From NCBI RefSeq assembly GCF_001184025.1, contig NZ_BBYG01000018.1:1-64000 (forward strand): DNA of 64,000 bases, given 5' to 3'. The notes below the pieces were generated by a model. It was not told where the DNA came from and ran no database searches. It worked only from the letters and a program-made list of their open reading frames with translations. Origin of the DNA: Streptomyces maremycinicus. GTDB lineage: Bacteria > Actinomycetota > Actinomycetes > Streptomycetales > Streptomycetaceae. Position numbers and translations under genes: made by a program. Shown piece after piece: positions 1 to 8,732 of the stretch (within the stretch, counting starts at the first letter, position 1; every line of letters starts with the position of its first letter).

Positions 1-34
1 TGCCACACATGGTGCGGCTGGACAGTTTCATAGT

Positions 35-153
35 GTTTCGGTGGTCATAGCGTGAGGGAAACGCCCGGTTACATTCCGAACCCGGAAGCTAAGCCTTACA
101 GCGCCGATGGTACTGCAGGGGGGACCCTGTGGGAGAGTAGGACACCGCCGAAC
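35..153 (+). rRNA. rrf: 5S ribosomal RNA
   Basis: The sequence has the actinobacterial 5S form: it begins GTTTCGGTGGTCATAG, carries the conserved GAACCCGGAAGCTAAGCC segment in the loop A/helix III region, and ends with GGACACCGCCGAAC, which pairs with the 5' end. The length is about 119 nt, the usual size. It is the distal gene of an rRNA operon whose 23S lies left of the window. The exact ends may be off by one or two bases. Confidence 0.97.
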
Positions 154-165
154 AAATATTACGGG

Positions 166-196
166 AAACCCCCGCACCTCACGGTGCGGGGGTTTT
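166..196 (+). terminator. rRNA operon terminator
   Basis: A 13-bp perfect stem (AAACCCCCGCACC pairing with GGTGCGGGGGTTT) with a four-base loop is followed by TTTT. It lies 12 bases after the 5S rRNA, so it ends the rRNA operon. It also separates that operon from the convergent leftward DUF58 gene. Confidence 0.93.
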
Positions 197-259
197 CTGC
201 GTTTCAGGGGCACGAGCGTTTTGATCGAGTGGGCTCTGTTTCGGCAGAGCCCACTTTCT

Positions 260-1570
260 TTACAGGCGTCCTGCTGCTTTCAGGGCCAGGTAGGCGTCTG
301 CGAGTGCGGGGGCCAGTTGGTCCGGGGTCGCGTCGACGACGGTGACGCCGTGTCGGCGGAGTTGGTCGGCTGTGTGCCGGCGTTCTGTCTGGGCTTGGGC
401 TGCCGCCGCCGCGTCGAAAACGGCCTCGGCGTCGCCGCGGGAGGTGGCCATATGGGCGATGTGGGGATCGGCGACCGATGCCACCAAAACCGTATGGCGT
501 CGGGTGAGCTGGGGGAGGACGGGGAGGAGGCCTTCCTCGACCGGGGCCGCGTCCAGTGTGGTCATCAGGACGATGAGGGAACGGCGGGGCGCCGTACGCA
601 GGGCTGTCGCGGTGAGGCCTCGGGAGTCCGTTTCGACCAGTTCGGGTTCGAGGGTGGCCATGGCGTCGACCAGGGACGGGAGGACGTTGCGGGCAGTCCT
701 GCCCTGGACGAGGGCCCGTACGCGGCGGTCGTAGGCGAGGAGGTCGACCCGGTCGCCGGCGCGGGATGCCAGGGCGGCGAGGAGGAGTGCCGCGTCCAGG
801 GAGGCGTCCAGACGGGGGGCGTCGCCGACCCGTCCCGCGGAGGTGCGGCCGGTGTCGAGGACGAGCAGGATGTGGCGGTCGCGTTCGGGGCGCCAAGTAC
901 GGACGGCCACGGATGCGTGGCGGGCGGTGGCGCGCCAGTCGATGGAGCGGGTGTCGTCGCCGGGGACGTATTCGCGCAGGCTGTCGAACTCGGTGCCTTC
1001 GCCGCGGGTGAGGACGCTGGTGCGGCCGTCCAGTTCGCGCAGGCGGGCCAGTTTCGAGGGGAGGTGCTTGCGGCTGGTGAACGGGGGGAGGGCGCGTACG
1101 GTCCAGGGGACCTTGTGGGTGCCCTGGCGGAAGAAGAGGCCTAAGGGGCCGTAGGAGCGGATCGTGACGCGGTCGGACCGGTGGTCGCCGCGGCGGGTGG
1201 GGTGTAGGCGGGTGGTGATGCGGCGGCGTTCGCCGGGCGGGACCGTCAGGCGGTGGCGGGATGCTGCCGTCTCCGTTCCCGGTTGCCAGCTGCTGGGGGG
1301 CCAGGCGTCGCGGAGGTGGGCGCGCAGGGGGCGGCGGGAGGGGTTGGTGAGGGTGAGGGTGACGTCGGCCGGGTCGCCGAGGCGGGCGGTGGTGTCGCCG
1401 GAGCGGGTCAGGCCCAGTCGGCGTACGGGGGCGGCCAGGGCGAAGTCGCAGGCGCAGGCGACGGCCAGGGGGGCGTTGACGGCGAGCATGCCTGTCCAGC
1501 CGGCGTCCCAGATGCCGACGGGGAGGGCGCCGAGGGCCGCGAGGAGTGCGGTGCGTCCGGTGAGCGCCAT
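260..1570 (-). CDS. DUF58 domain-containing protein
   Basis: This 436-aa protein starts with two hydrophobic segments (about residues 5-50), has a beta-rich central part, and then the DUF58 signature. The signature includes GEGTEFDSLREYVPGDD and RSIDWRATARH near residues 205-235, followed by a von Willebrand A-like part with ILLVLDTGRTS. DUF58 proteins are commonly paired with MoxR ATPases, which are thought to act as chaperones for assembly or maturation of complexes. The start ATG overlaps the stop of the MoxR gene (TGATG), which indicates translational coupling. The substrate of the MoxR-DUF58 pair is not visible from the sequence. Confidence 0.9.
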   Translation of the reverse strand: MALTGRTALLAALGALPVGIWDAGWTGMLAVNAPLAVACACDFALAAPVRRLGLTRSGDTTARLGDPADVTLTLTNPSRRPLRAHLRDAWPPSSWQPGTETAASRHRLTVPPGERRRITTRLHPTRRGDHRSDRVTIRSYGPLGLFFRQGTHKVPWTVRALPPFTSRKHLPSKLARLRELDGRTSVLTRGEGTEFDSLREYVPGDDTRSIDWRATARHASVAVRTWRPERDRHILLVLDTGRTSAGRVGDAPRLDASLDAALLLAALASRAGDRVDLLAYDRRVRALVQGRTARNVLPSLVDAMATLEPELVETDSRGLTATALRTAPRRSLIVLMTTLDAAPVEEGLLPVLPQLTRRHTVLVASVADPHIAHMATSRGDAEAVFDAAAAAQAQTERRHTADQLRRHGVTVVDATPDQLAPALADAYLALKAAGRL

Positions 1571-2562
1571 CAGCGGGGTACGGGGACGTGGGTGAGGATC
1601 GCGGTGATGACGGAGTCGGCCGTCACGCCTTCCATCTCGGCTTCCGGACGGAGTTGCACGCGGTGGCGGAGGGTGGGGAGGGCGAGGGCTTTGACGTCGT
1701 CGGGGATGACGTAGTCGCGGCCGGTGAGCCAGGCCCAGGCGCGGGCGGTGGCGAGGAGGGCCGTAGCGCCCCGGGGTGACACGCCGAGGGTGAGGGACGG
1801 GGACTCGCGGGTGGCGCGGCAGATGTCGACGACGTAGGCGGTGATCTCGGGGGAGATCGTCGTCTTGGCGACGGCGGCGCGGGCCGCTTCGAGGTCGGCC
1901 GGTCCCGCGACGGGGCGTACGCCGGCGGCGCGGAGGTCGCGGGGGTTGAAGCCCTCGGCGTGGCGGGTGAGGACGTCGATCTCCTCCTGTCGGGAGGGGA
2001 GCGGGATCGTAAGTTTGAGGAGGAAGCGGTCCAGTTGGGCTTCGGGGAGGGGGTAGGTGCCCTCGTACTCGACGGGGTTCTGGGTCGCCGCGACCAGGAA
2101 GGGGTCGGGGAGGGGGCGCGGGGTGCCGTCGACGGTGACCTGGCGTTCCTCCATCGCTTCGAGGAGGGACGACTGGGTTTTCGGCGGGGTGCGGTTGATC
2201 TCGTCGGCGAGGAGGAGGTGGGTGAAGACGGGGCCGGGCTGGAAGGAGAACTCGGCGGTGCGGGTGTCGTAGACCAGGGAGCCGGTGATGTCGCTCGGCA
2301 TGAGGTCGGGGGTGAACTGGACGCGTTTGGTGTCGAGTTCGAGGGCGGAGGCGAGGGCGCGGACGAGCAGGGTCTTGGCCACTCCGGGGACGCCTTCCAG
2401 GAGGACGTGCCCGCGGCACAGGAGGGCGACGACGAGGCCCGTCACGGCGGGGTCCTGGCCGACCACGGCCTTGGAGATCTCGGCGCGCAGGGCTTCCAGG
2501 GAGGCGCGGGCGCGGCCCGCGTCCCCGGTGTTCCCGGCGTTGTCAGTGGTCGGGTCCATCAT
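1570..2562 (-). CDS. MoxR-family AAA+ ATPase
   Basis: This 330-aa AAA+ protein has Walker A GVPGVAKT, Walker B LLADEINR, a sensor-1 region ATQNPVEYEGTYPLPEAQLDRF and a C-terminal lid domain. This is the standard length and arrangement for MoxR/RavA-like ATPases. Two ATG codons are adjacent at the start. The first (2562) gives an ATGA overlap with the upstream DUF4350 gene and has GAGAGG upstream, so I chose it. It is the motor of a five-gene leftward operon and very likely works with the DUF58 protein encoded immediately downstream. The operon's biological role is not evident. Confidence 0.95.
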   Translation of the reverse strand: MMDPTTDNAGNTGDAGRARASLEALRAEISKAVVGQDPAVTGLVVALLCRGHVLLEGVPGVAKTLLVRALASALELDTKRVQFTPDLMPSDITGSLVYDTRTAEFSFQPGPVFTHLLLADEINRTPPKTQSSLLEAMEERQVTVDGTPRPLPDPFLVAATQNPVEYEGTYPLPEAQLDRFLLKLTIPLPSRQEEIDVLTRHAEGFNPRDLRAAGVRPVAGPADLEAARAAVAKTTISPEITAYVVDICRATRESPSLTLGVSPRGATALLATARAWAWLTGRDYVIPDDVKALALPTLRHRVQLRPEAEMEGVTADSVITAILTHVPVPR

Positions 2563-3755
2563 GGACGGCGTACCTCTCTTTCGAGGGCGTCGAGTTGGTC
2601 GGCGAGCGCGATGAGGGCCGCGTCGTCGGATGGTGGTGGGCCGAAGAGGAGGAAGTGCAGGGGCTGTCCGTCGCCGTGGAGGTGGGCGGACAGGGCGGGG
2701 ACGAGTGCCTCGGGCGTGTGCGCCTGGGTGGCGGGGAGGCCGAGGAGAGGGGCGAGGCGGGTGCGGGTGGTGGAGCGAAGAGCGGTGGCCGCGCGGTCGC
2801 GGGCGTTGGCTTTGCGGTAGAGGCGGGCGCGGCCTTCGACGGTTTCGGAGGCGCGGATCGCCACGGGGAGTTTCTCGGGCACGAGGGGGCCGAGTCGGCG
2901 TGCCCGCCAGAGGGCGGCGAGGGCTGCCGCGACGAACAGCTGGAGTGTGCCCCAGAGCCAGCCGGAGGGGAGCAGGTCGAAGAGGCTTTTCTCGTCGTCC
3001 GGGTCGGTGGCGGCGGTGTCGGAGAGCGAGGGGAGGTACCAGACCAGATGGCTGCGGGAGCCGAGGAGTTGGAGGGCGAGCGAGGCGTTGCCCTGTTCGT
3101 CGAGGCGGTTGTTGTAGAGGATGTCGGGCGCGCCGAGGACGACGGTGTCGCCGTCGCCGGAGGCGTCCGGGACGCGCAGCAGGGTGGCGAGGCGTTCGCT
3201 GGGGTAGCACCGGTCGGCGTCGGGGTGGCGGGTGGTGTAACGGATGCCGCCGGTCTCGGCGGTGCCGGCGCGGCGGGCGGCGGGCAGCGCGCAGTCGGGG
3301 GAGAGCGCGGAGCCGCGGCTGGTGGCGGGGTCCGCGGTCACGCCGGGGGCGAGGGTCTCCACGGACCAGCCGCCGGGGGCGACGAGGAGGGTGCGGCCGC
3401 CCGAGCCGGCGATCGCCGCATGGAGGTCCCGCTGTTGACGTTCCGCCAGGAGGTCGGGGGCGGCGACGAGGAGTGTGGTGTCGGGGCGGGCCGCGGCGCG
3501 GGCCTCGGCCAGGGTGGTCACCACGCGGGTGGAGACGCCGCGGGCGGCGAGGAGTTGGGCGACCGCGCGGCTTCCGTAGGGGTCGGCGGAGCGCGGGTCG
3601 AGGGCGCCGTGGCGGGCGTCGGACCGGAGTGCGGCGAGGGTGACGGCTCCTGCGAGGAGCAGGACGAGGGCGAGGGTGATGCCGCGCGCGCGGGTCCACA
3701 GCCGCAGGGCGGTGGGCGAGGCCGACGTGGACGGGAGGGTGGCCTCGGTCGTCAT
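2559..3755 (-). CDS. DUF4350 domain-containing membrane protein
   Basis: The 398-aa protein has an N-terminal membrane segment (ITLALVLLLAGAVTLAAL, about residues 25-42). An extracytoplasmic DUF4350-like domain follows, with DPYGSRAVAQLLAARGV and TLLVAAPDLLAERQ, and a second membrane helix lies near residue 265 (LQLFVAAALAALWRARRLG). The rest is a C-terminal helical cytoplasmic part. It overlaps both neighbours by ATGA, so it is a coupled member of the MoxR-DUF58 operon. DUF4350 resembles a GATase1-like fold, but no enzymatic residues can be assigned here. Confidence 0.85.
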   Translation of the reverse strand: MTTEATLPSTSASPTALRLWTRARGITLALVLLLAGAVTLAALRSDARHGALDPRSADPYGSRAVAQLLAARGVSTRVVTTLAEARAAARPDTTLLVAAPDLLAERQQRDLHAAIAGSGGRTLLVAPGGWSVETLAPGVTADPATSRGSALSPDCALPAARRAGTAETGGIRYTTRHPDADRCYPSERLATLLRVPDASGDGDTVVLGAPDILYNNRLDEQGNASLALQLLGSRSHLVWYLPSLSDTAATDPDDEKSLFDLLPSGWLWGTLQLFVAAALAALWRARRLGPLVPEKLPVAIRASETVEGRARLYRKANARDRAATALRSTTRTRLAPLLGLPATQAHTPEALVPALSAHLHGDGQPLHFLLFGPPPSDDAALIALADQLDALEREVRRP

Positions 3756-4600
3756 CCGGCGGCTCCCCGGTGGGCGGTGGGGGCCGTGGCGTGGGTGCTG
3801 CTCGTCGTCAGTCGGGGCTTGGTGCGTTCGAGGTCGAGGTCGAGTTCGGCCATGCCTGCGTACGACTGGCGGGTGGCGCTGCGGCCGCCGTATGTCACGT
3901 CGTCGAAGTCGCGGGCGGCGGCGCGGAGCCGGTCGGTGTGGTCGGGCAGGGTGCGGCCGGCGTCGGCGGCGGCCTCGTCGGCCGTGCGGCCGGGGCGGAT
4001 GTCGAGGAGGGCGCGTTCCTCGAGGGAGCGGACCATGGCGCGCATGCGTTCCTGGACGGCCTGGTTCCAGTGGCCCTGGGCGGCGTGTGCCTCGGCGGCC
4101 GCGCGGTGTTCGGCGGCGCTGCGGGGGCGGTCGTCGAAGAGGGAGGCGGGGGAGGTGGGACGGCGGCGCGGGGAGCCCAGGCGCCACCACAGGGCGCCGA
4201 CGACGGCTGCGACGGCCAGGACGACGACCACCAGGCCGAGGGTGCCGCGGGGGGTGGCGGTCGAGGCGGTGTCGAACAGGTCGCCGATCCAGTCCCAGAG
4301 GGTGTCCAGGGCGCGCTGGAACAGGCCGGGGTCGTTCTGGTGGTACAGGTCCTTGGACAGTTCACGGCGGGCGGCCTCCCGCGCGGGGTCGCGCGGGACG
4401 GTGAGCGGCGGGGTGTCGTCCGAGCGGGCCGGCAGGGCCCGCAGGGCCGCGTCGCCCGCCCGCAGCAGGGCGGCCACGGCCCCGTCGGCGACGCGGGACA
4501 GGGCGGCCGGGGCCGCGTCTGTGATGCCGGTCAGCGGTGCCCCGACGGGCCGGGTGCCCGGGAGCGGTACCGCTGTGAGAACTCCCCCCGCCGGGCTCAC
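3752..4600 (-). CDS. DUF4129 domain-containing membrane protein
   Basis: This 282-aa protein has one clear membrane helix around residues 118-140 (LGLVVVVLAVAAVVGALWW). The C-terminal domain is DUF4129-like, with a tetratricopeptide-style start (AEAHAAQGHWNQAVQERMRAMVRSLE) and a later DFDDVTYGGRSAT motif. The DUF4129 segment is typical of proteins encoded beside MoxR-DUF58 pairs. The start is GTG at 4600, four bases after the previous gene's stop. Its end overlaps the DUF4350 start by ATGA. Function is unknown; a scaffold or partner of the MoxR module is an inference from context. Confidence 0.85.
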   Translation of the reverse strand: MSPAGGVLTAVPLPGTRPVGAPLTGITDAAPAALSRVADGAVAALLRAGDAALRALPARSDDTPPLTVPRDPAREAARRELSKDLYHQNDPGLFQRALDTLWDWIGDLFDTASTATPRGTLGLVVVVLAVAAVVGALWWRLGSPRRRPTSPASLFDDRPRSAAEHRAAAEAHAAQGHWNQAVQERMRAMVRSLEERALLDIRPGRTADEAAADAGRTLPDHTDRLRAAARDFDDVTYGGRSATRQSYAGMAELDLDLERTKPRLTTSSTHATAPTAHRGAAG

Positions 4601-4604
4601 CGCA

Positions 4605-5996
4605 TCAACTCCCCGGGGTGGTGCCGGGGGTGGTGGTGCCGTAGCCCTGGAGGCCCGCGGCGCGGGCCAGGTCGAGGTCGAGCGCTTCGCGGCGGATGCG
4701 CTGGTCGACGTAGAGGAGCACGGTGACGCCTGCCGAGATGGGGAAGGTGATCATGGAGCCGATGACCGAACCGATGCCGCTGACGATCAGGTAGGTCCAG
4801 CCGTAGTCGCTGCTCGCGTCGACCATGCCGCTGACGCCCCCGTCGCTCAGGGCGGCGCCGAGGAGGGCGAACGGGACGACGACGATCATCGCGACGACGT
4901 TCGCGATGATCAGGGCCAGCAGCTGGATGCCGAAGACGCGCCACCAGGAGCCGCGGGTGAGCTTCGCGGAACGGCCCAGGGCCTTCTTGATGCTCTGCTT
5001 CTCCAGCATCAGCGCGGGCGAGGCGAGGGAGAAGCGGATCAGCACCCCCAGCACCAGGACGATCGAGCCGAGGATGCCGAAGGCCTTGAGCGCGGCCCCC
5101 GCGTCGGAGTTCCCGGCGGCGCTCACCAGGATGCCCGGCAGCAGGCACACGAGGACGGTGGCGGCGGCGGCGAACATCAGCAGGAAGATCAGGCCGAACA
5201 GCTTGAGGACCTGGGGGCGGGCGTCGCGCCAGGCCTCGCCGAGGGTGACCGGTTTGCCGAGCACCGCCCGGCTGGTGACGGCGGTGAGGAGGGCGGTCGC
5301 CGTGATGGTGCCGATGAGGGTGATGAGGAGGACGGGGCCGGAGGCGCGCATGGCGTCGCCCATGGCGTTGAGCTGCTCGTCGGCGGTGGCGCTCGGGTCG
5401 CCGAGCGCGGTGGTGTCCGTGGTGGCGTCGAGGACGAGACCCTGCAACAGGACGACGAAGACCTGGGTGATGACGGCGACGGTCAGGGAGATGCCGAGGA
5501 CCGTGCGCCAGTAGGTGCGCATCGTGGTGACGGCGCCGTCGAGGATCTCACCTACGGCGAGCGGGCGCAGCGGGATCACGCCGGGCTTCGCCGCGGGCGG
5601 CGGGCCGCCCCAGCCCGCACCCCAGCCGGGGGCGCCGTAGCCGCCGTAGCCGCCCTGCCCGGGGCCTGCCGGGCCGCCGGGGTAGCCGCCGCCGGGTCCC
5701 GCGGGCGGGTAACTGCCCCAGCCGGAGCCGGGCGGCGGAGGCGGCGGGGGCGGCGGGGTCTGACCCGGGTCGCGGCTCTGGTCCGTGGGGCCCGCGGGCG
5801 CGGACCACTGGCCGGCGCCGGGCGGCGGCTGCTCCTTGGACCACTTCGCGCCGGGGCGCTCCGGATGCGTGCCCGGCTGGTCCGCGGGGGGTGCGTCGGC
5901 GGGGCGGTCCGTGGGCTCGGCGGGGTGGGACGCGCCGGGCTCCTGTCCGTCGGACGGGGCGGATCCGGGCGAGGCCCAGCCCGGAGTGTCTTTCAT
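4605..5996 (-). CDS. Polytopic membrane protein with proline/glycine-rich N-terminus
   Basis: The 463-aa product begins with about 150 residues of Pro/Gly-rich, probably disordered sequence (for example PPPPPPPPPGSGW), then about six membrane helices between residues 165 and 430. The membrane part resembles the glycerophosphoryl diester phosphodiesterase membrane-domain family in character (RPLAVGEILDGAVTTMRTYWRTVLG), but no catalytic phosphodiesterase domain is present. It is the first gene of the leftward operon with DUF4129, DUF4350, MoxR and DUF58. The 140-bp gap to divergent mtnA should hold the promoters of both. Substrate and role are unknown. Confidence 0.8.
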   Translation of the reverse strand: MKDTPGWASPGSAPSDGQEPGASHPAEPTDRPADAPPADQPGTHPERPGAKWSKEQPPPGAGQWSAPAGPTDQSRDPGQTPPPPPPPPPGSGWGSYPPAGPGGGYPGGPAGPGQGGYGGYGAPGWGAGWGGPPPAAKPGVIPLRPLAVGEILDGAVTTMRTYWRTVLGISLTVAVITQVFVVLLQGLVLDATTDTTALGDPSATADEQLNAMGDAMRASGPVLLITLIGTITATALLTAVTSRAVLGKPVTLGEAWRDARPQVLKLFGLIFLLMFAAAATVLVCLLPGILVSAAGNSDAGAALKAFGILGSIVLVLGVLIRFSLASPALMLEKQSIKKALGRSAKLTRGSWWRVFGIQLLALIIANVVAMIVVVPFALLGAALSDGGVSGMVDASSDYGWTYLIVSGIGSVIGSMITFPISAGVTVLLYVDQRIRREALDLDLARAAGLQGYGTTTPGTTPGS

Positions 5997-6136
5997 CGTC
6001 GCTCCTTCACGGTGCCCGTCCGCGGTCGCGGCGGCAGGTTGGGAGCCATCGTGCCATGGGGTGCCCTTCGGTCGACCGGCCGAGGTAGGGGCTGCACACC
6101 TTCAATTCTCCGCCGGATCGGGGGCAGACTGACCGC

Positions 6137-7288
6137 ATGGCTGATCAGTACGCGCAATCCGGCGAGGACAAGCGGCCGGCCGAGATACCGGCGATCCGTT
6201 GGGAGGAGTTGCCCGAAGGTCCCGTACTGGTGCTCCTCGACCAGACGAGACTGCCGGCCGAAGAAGTCGAACTGGTGTGTACGGACGCGTCCGTGCTGGT
6301 CGAGGCGATCCGATCGCTGGCCGTGCGCGGGGCGCCGCTGCTCGGGATCGCCGGGGCGTACGGCGTCGCGCTCGCCGCCGCACGCGGCTTCGGCGTGGAC
6401 GAGGCCGCGGACGCGCTGTCGAATGCCCGGCCCACCGCGGTGAACCTGTCCGTCGGCGTGCGCCGGGCGCTCGCCGCGTACCAGGCCGGGCTCGCCGAGA
6501 CCGGCGATCCGGCGCAGGGCGCGCGGGCCGCGCTCGTGGCCGCGCGGCAGCTCCACCGGGAGGACGCCGACGCCAGCGTCCGGATGGCCGGGCACGGGCT
6601 GGCGCTCCTCGACGAGCTGCTGCCGGGCGGCGGACATCGAGTCCTCACGCACTGCAACACCGGTGCGCTGGTGTCGGGCGGGGAGGGGACGGCGTTCGCG
6701 GTGGCGCTCGCGGCGCACCGGGTGGGCCGGCTTCGCCGACTGTGGGTGGACGAGACCCGTCCGCTGCTCCAGGGCGCCCGCCTCACGGCGTACGAGGCGG
6801 CCCGCAACGGCATGGCCTACACCCTGCTGACGGACAACGCGGCGGGTTCGCTCTTCGCGGCGGGCGAGGTGGACGCCGTGCTGATCGGGGCGGATCGCAT
6901 CGCGGCCGACGGGTCGGTGGCCAACAAGGTGGGGAGCTATCCGCTCGCCGTGCTGGCGCGGTACCACCATGTGCCGTTCATCGTGGTGGCGCCGGTGACG
7001 ACGGTGGACCTGGAGACACCGGACGGGACGTCCATCGAGGTGGAGCAGCGCCCCGGGTTCGAGGTGACGGAGGCCATGGTGGCCCAGGCGCCGGTGACGG
7101 GAGCGGGCGGCGGGATTCCGGTGGCGCCGCTGGGGACCCAGGCGTACAACCCCGCGTTCGACGTGACACCGCCCGAGCTGGTGACGGCGATCGTCACGGA
7201 GGAGGGTGTGGTGTCGCCGGTGACGGCCGACGCGCTCGCCGAGCTGTGCGGCGGGGCGCGCCGGGGGGAGGCGGGGGCGGCACTTTGA
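6137..7288 (+). CDS. mtnA: S-methyl-5-thioribose-1-phosphate isomerase
   Basis: This 383-aa protein matches the aIF2B-like MtnA family of the methionine salvage pathway, which isomerises methylthioribose-1-phosphate to methylthioribulose-1-phosphate. Visible signatures are SLAVRGAPLLGIAGAYG near the N-terminus, the catalytic cysteine in THCNTGAL (C173), and the catalytic aspartate in IGADRIAADGSVANKVG (D253). Length is normal. It stands alone, divergent from the MoxR operon, with no other salvage gene next to it. The ATG start is the only plausible one near the conserved N-terminus. The family also contains eIF2B-like proteins, but the Cys/Asp pair supports the isomerase call. Confidence 0.95.
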   Translation: MADQYAQSGEDKRPAEIPAIRWEELPEGPVLVLLDQTRLPAEEVELVCTDASVLVEAIRSLAVRGAPLLGIAGAYGVALAAARGFGVDEAADALSNARPTAVNLSVGVRRALAAYQAGLAETGDPAQGARAALVAARQLHREDADASVRMAGHGLALLDELLPGGGHRVLTHCNTGALVSGGEGTAFAVALAAHRVGRLRRLWVDETRPLLQGARLTAYEAARNGMAYTLLTDNAAGSLFAAGEVDAVLIGADRIAADGSVANKVGSYPLAVLARYHHVPFIVVAPVTTVDLETPDGTSIEVEQRPGFEVTEAMVAQAPVTGAGGGIPVAPLGTQAYNPAFDVTPPELVTAIVTEEGVVSPVTADALAELCGGARRGEAGAAL

Positions 7289-7468
7289 CCGTCCGGCGGT
7301 TGCAGGGCGGCCGGTGGTCGCTGGGCGGCTGGTGGGCGCTGAGCGGCGGTGGTCGCTGGGTGGCTGATGGTTGCTGAGCGTCCGGTGCTTGTACGGCGGT
7401 TGGTCATCGGCTGTCGGCTGTCGGCCTTCGGCTGCTGGTCGTTGGTTGCCGGTCGGCGGTGCATCATC

Positions 7469-7524
7469 GGGCGGTCGGGTCGTCGGGCGGTCGGGTCGTC
7501 GGGTCGTCGGGCGGTCGGGCCGGC
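7469..7524. repeat. Octamer tandem array in the mtnA-GNAT gap
   Basis: Seven consecutive 8-bp units are present. Six alternate between GGGCGGTC (A) and GGGTCGTC (B) in the order A-B-A-B-B-A, and a degenerate seventh follows. The array lies in a 347-bp gap (7289-7635) between convergent mtnA and the GNAT gene. The rest of the gap is further degenerate CGG/TCG-rich sequence. No gene is recognisable in it. Confidence 0.85.
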
Positions 7525-7635
7525 CCGGGCGTCCGGCGGCCCGTCTGGCGTCCTGGGTGTGTTCGTGGCCGTCCGGGCGTTCCTTGGTGTCCTGGTGGTT
7601 TTCGGGCGCGCTCGGCGTGCGGGGCGGCCCGGGGT

Positions 7636-8493
7636 CTATGAGCGGGCGGGCTGGTCGGCGATCAGGAGGGTCGTGGCGGTGGGGCGGAAGCCCAGGCGGG
7701 CGTAGAGGCGGGCGACGGATTCCCGCGCGTAGGCGAGGAAGACCGTCTCGACGCCGTGGGCGCGGGCATGGGCGACCAGGCCCGCCGTCACCGCGGCGGC
7801 CAGGCCCTGACGGCGGGCGGAGGGGAGGGTCCCGATCCCACCGATCTCCGTGGTGGCGTTCGACGGGTGGTAGTGGCCGGTGGCCAGCGGGGTGCCGTCC
7901 GGGGCGAGGGCGGCGACGAGGGTCTTGTGTCCGGCGCGGATCGTGGGGCGGACGGCGGCCACCGTGCCGTCCGCGGTCAGCGCCTCGGCGAGCCTCGACA
8001 ACCGTGCGCGGTCCGACGGGTGTGCGGCGGCGCCGGTCTCCCCGGCTGGGGACTCCTCGGCGAAAGCCAGCCGCGGGAGGGCGAGGGCCGCGGGCAGCGC
8101 GGGGTCGTCCGCGGTCAGCGCGCGCAGGGTCACGCCGTCCGGCAGGGGTTGCGGAGGCAGCGGGTGCGGGGGCGGCAGCACCATCAGCGGGCGGCGCAGC
8201 ACCAGGAGCCCGGCGGCCTCGATCTCGGCGCGGAGCGCGGGTGCCGACTCGGCCAGCCATTCGAACGCCTGTGGCACGCCGAGCTCCCGCTGCCGGGCAC
8301 GCACCCGGGCGATGTCGGCGGCGTCCACCGAAGCCGCGCCGGTGGGCTGGGCGTGGCTGGGGCCGCCGTAGTACGGGGCGCCGGGCTCCTTGCGTACGAA
8401 CAGGCGCAGGGAGCCGAAGTCCTCGGCGTCGGCGAACAGCAGGGGCACGGTGGCGTAGTACCGCTCGATGCGGTCGCGCAACGGGTCGCTCAT
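7636..8493 (-). CDS. GNAT-family N-acetyltransferase
   Basis: This 285-aa protein has a poorly conserved N-terminal half. Its C-terminal GNAT core contains the acetyl-CoA-binding segment GGIGTLPSARRQGLAAAVTAGL followed by VFLAYARESVARLYARLGFRP, the usual motif A and motif B order. The acceptor substrate cannot be deduced. An ATG lies nine bases upstream (8502), but the GGTGGG ribosome-binding sequence directly abuts that codon and is well spaced for 8493, so I used 8493. It is convergent with mtnA and transcribed alone. Confidence 0.85.
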   Translation of the reverse strand: MSDPLRDRIERYYATVPLLFADAEDFGSLRLFVRKEPGAPYYGGPSHAQPTGAASVDAADIARVRARQRELGVPQAFEWLAESAPALRAEIEAAGLLVLRRPLMVLPPPHPLPPQPLPDGVTLRALTADDPALPAALALPRLAFAEESPAGETGAAAHPSDRARLSRLAEALTADGTVAAVRPTIRAGHKTLVAALAPDGTPLATGHYHPSNATTEIGGIGTLPSARRQGLAAAVTAGLVAHARAHGVETVFLAYARESVARLYARLGFRPTATTLLIADQPARS

Positions 8494-8550
8494 GCGGCGC
8501 ATCCCACCATTGGACGGTGCCGCGCCGCACCGGGATTTCCCGCCGGGACC

Positions 8551-8647
8551 GCCGCCCGCACCTGCGCGCGGTCCTACCCCTGACGCCACCTGCGCCTGCG
8601 CCGGTCCCGCCCCTGACGCCGCCCGCACCCGCGCCGGTCCCGCCCTG
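8551..8647. repeat. Three imperfect ~33-bp GC-rich repeats
   Basis: Three degenerate copies of a roughly 33-bp unit ending CCGGTCCCGCCCCTGACGCC lie between the start of the GNAT gene and the DUF4265-like gene. The third copy is truncated. They share the CCGGTCCC element with arrays further right in the window. No promoter or ORF explanation is apparent. Confidence 0.6.
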
Positions 8648-8732
8648 TCGGGCCGCTGGGAGCACCCGCGGTGCCGGCCGGGTGAAGGAGGCCGGGTTTC
8701 TCGGCGCGGAGCGCTTTTGCGACGATGCCGGG

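Noticed and set aside
2595..6443. A very long open frame on the plus strand across the MoxR operon (about 1280 codons).
   Set aside because: It is opposite four conserved minus-strand genes, has low-complexity Gly/Arg/Glu sequence and starts inside unrelated frames. It is a high-GC mirror frame.
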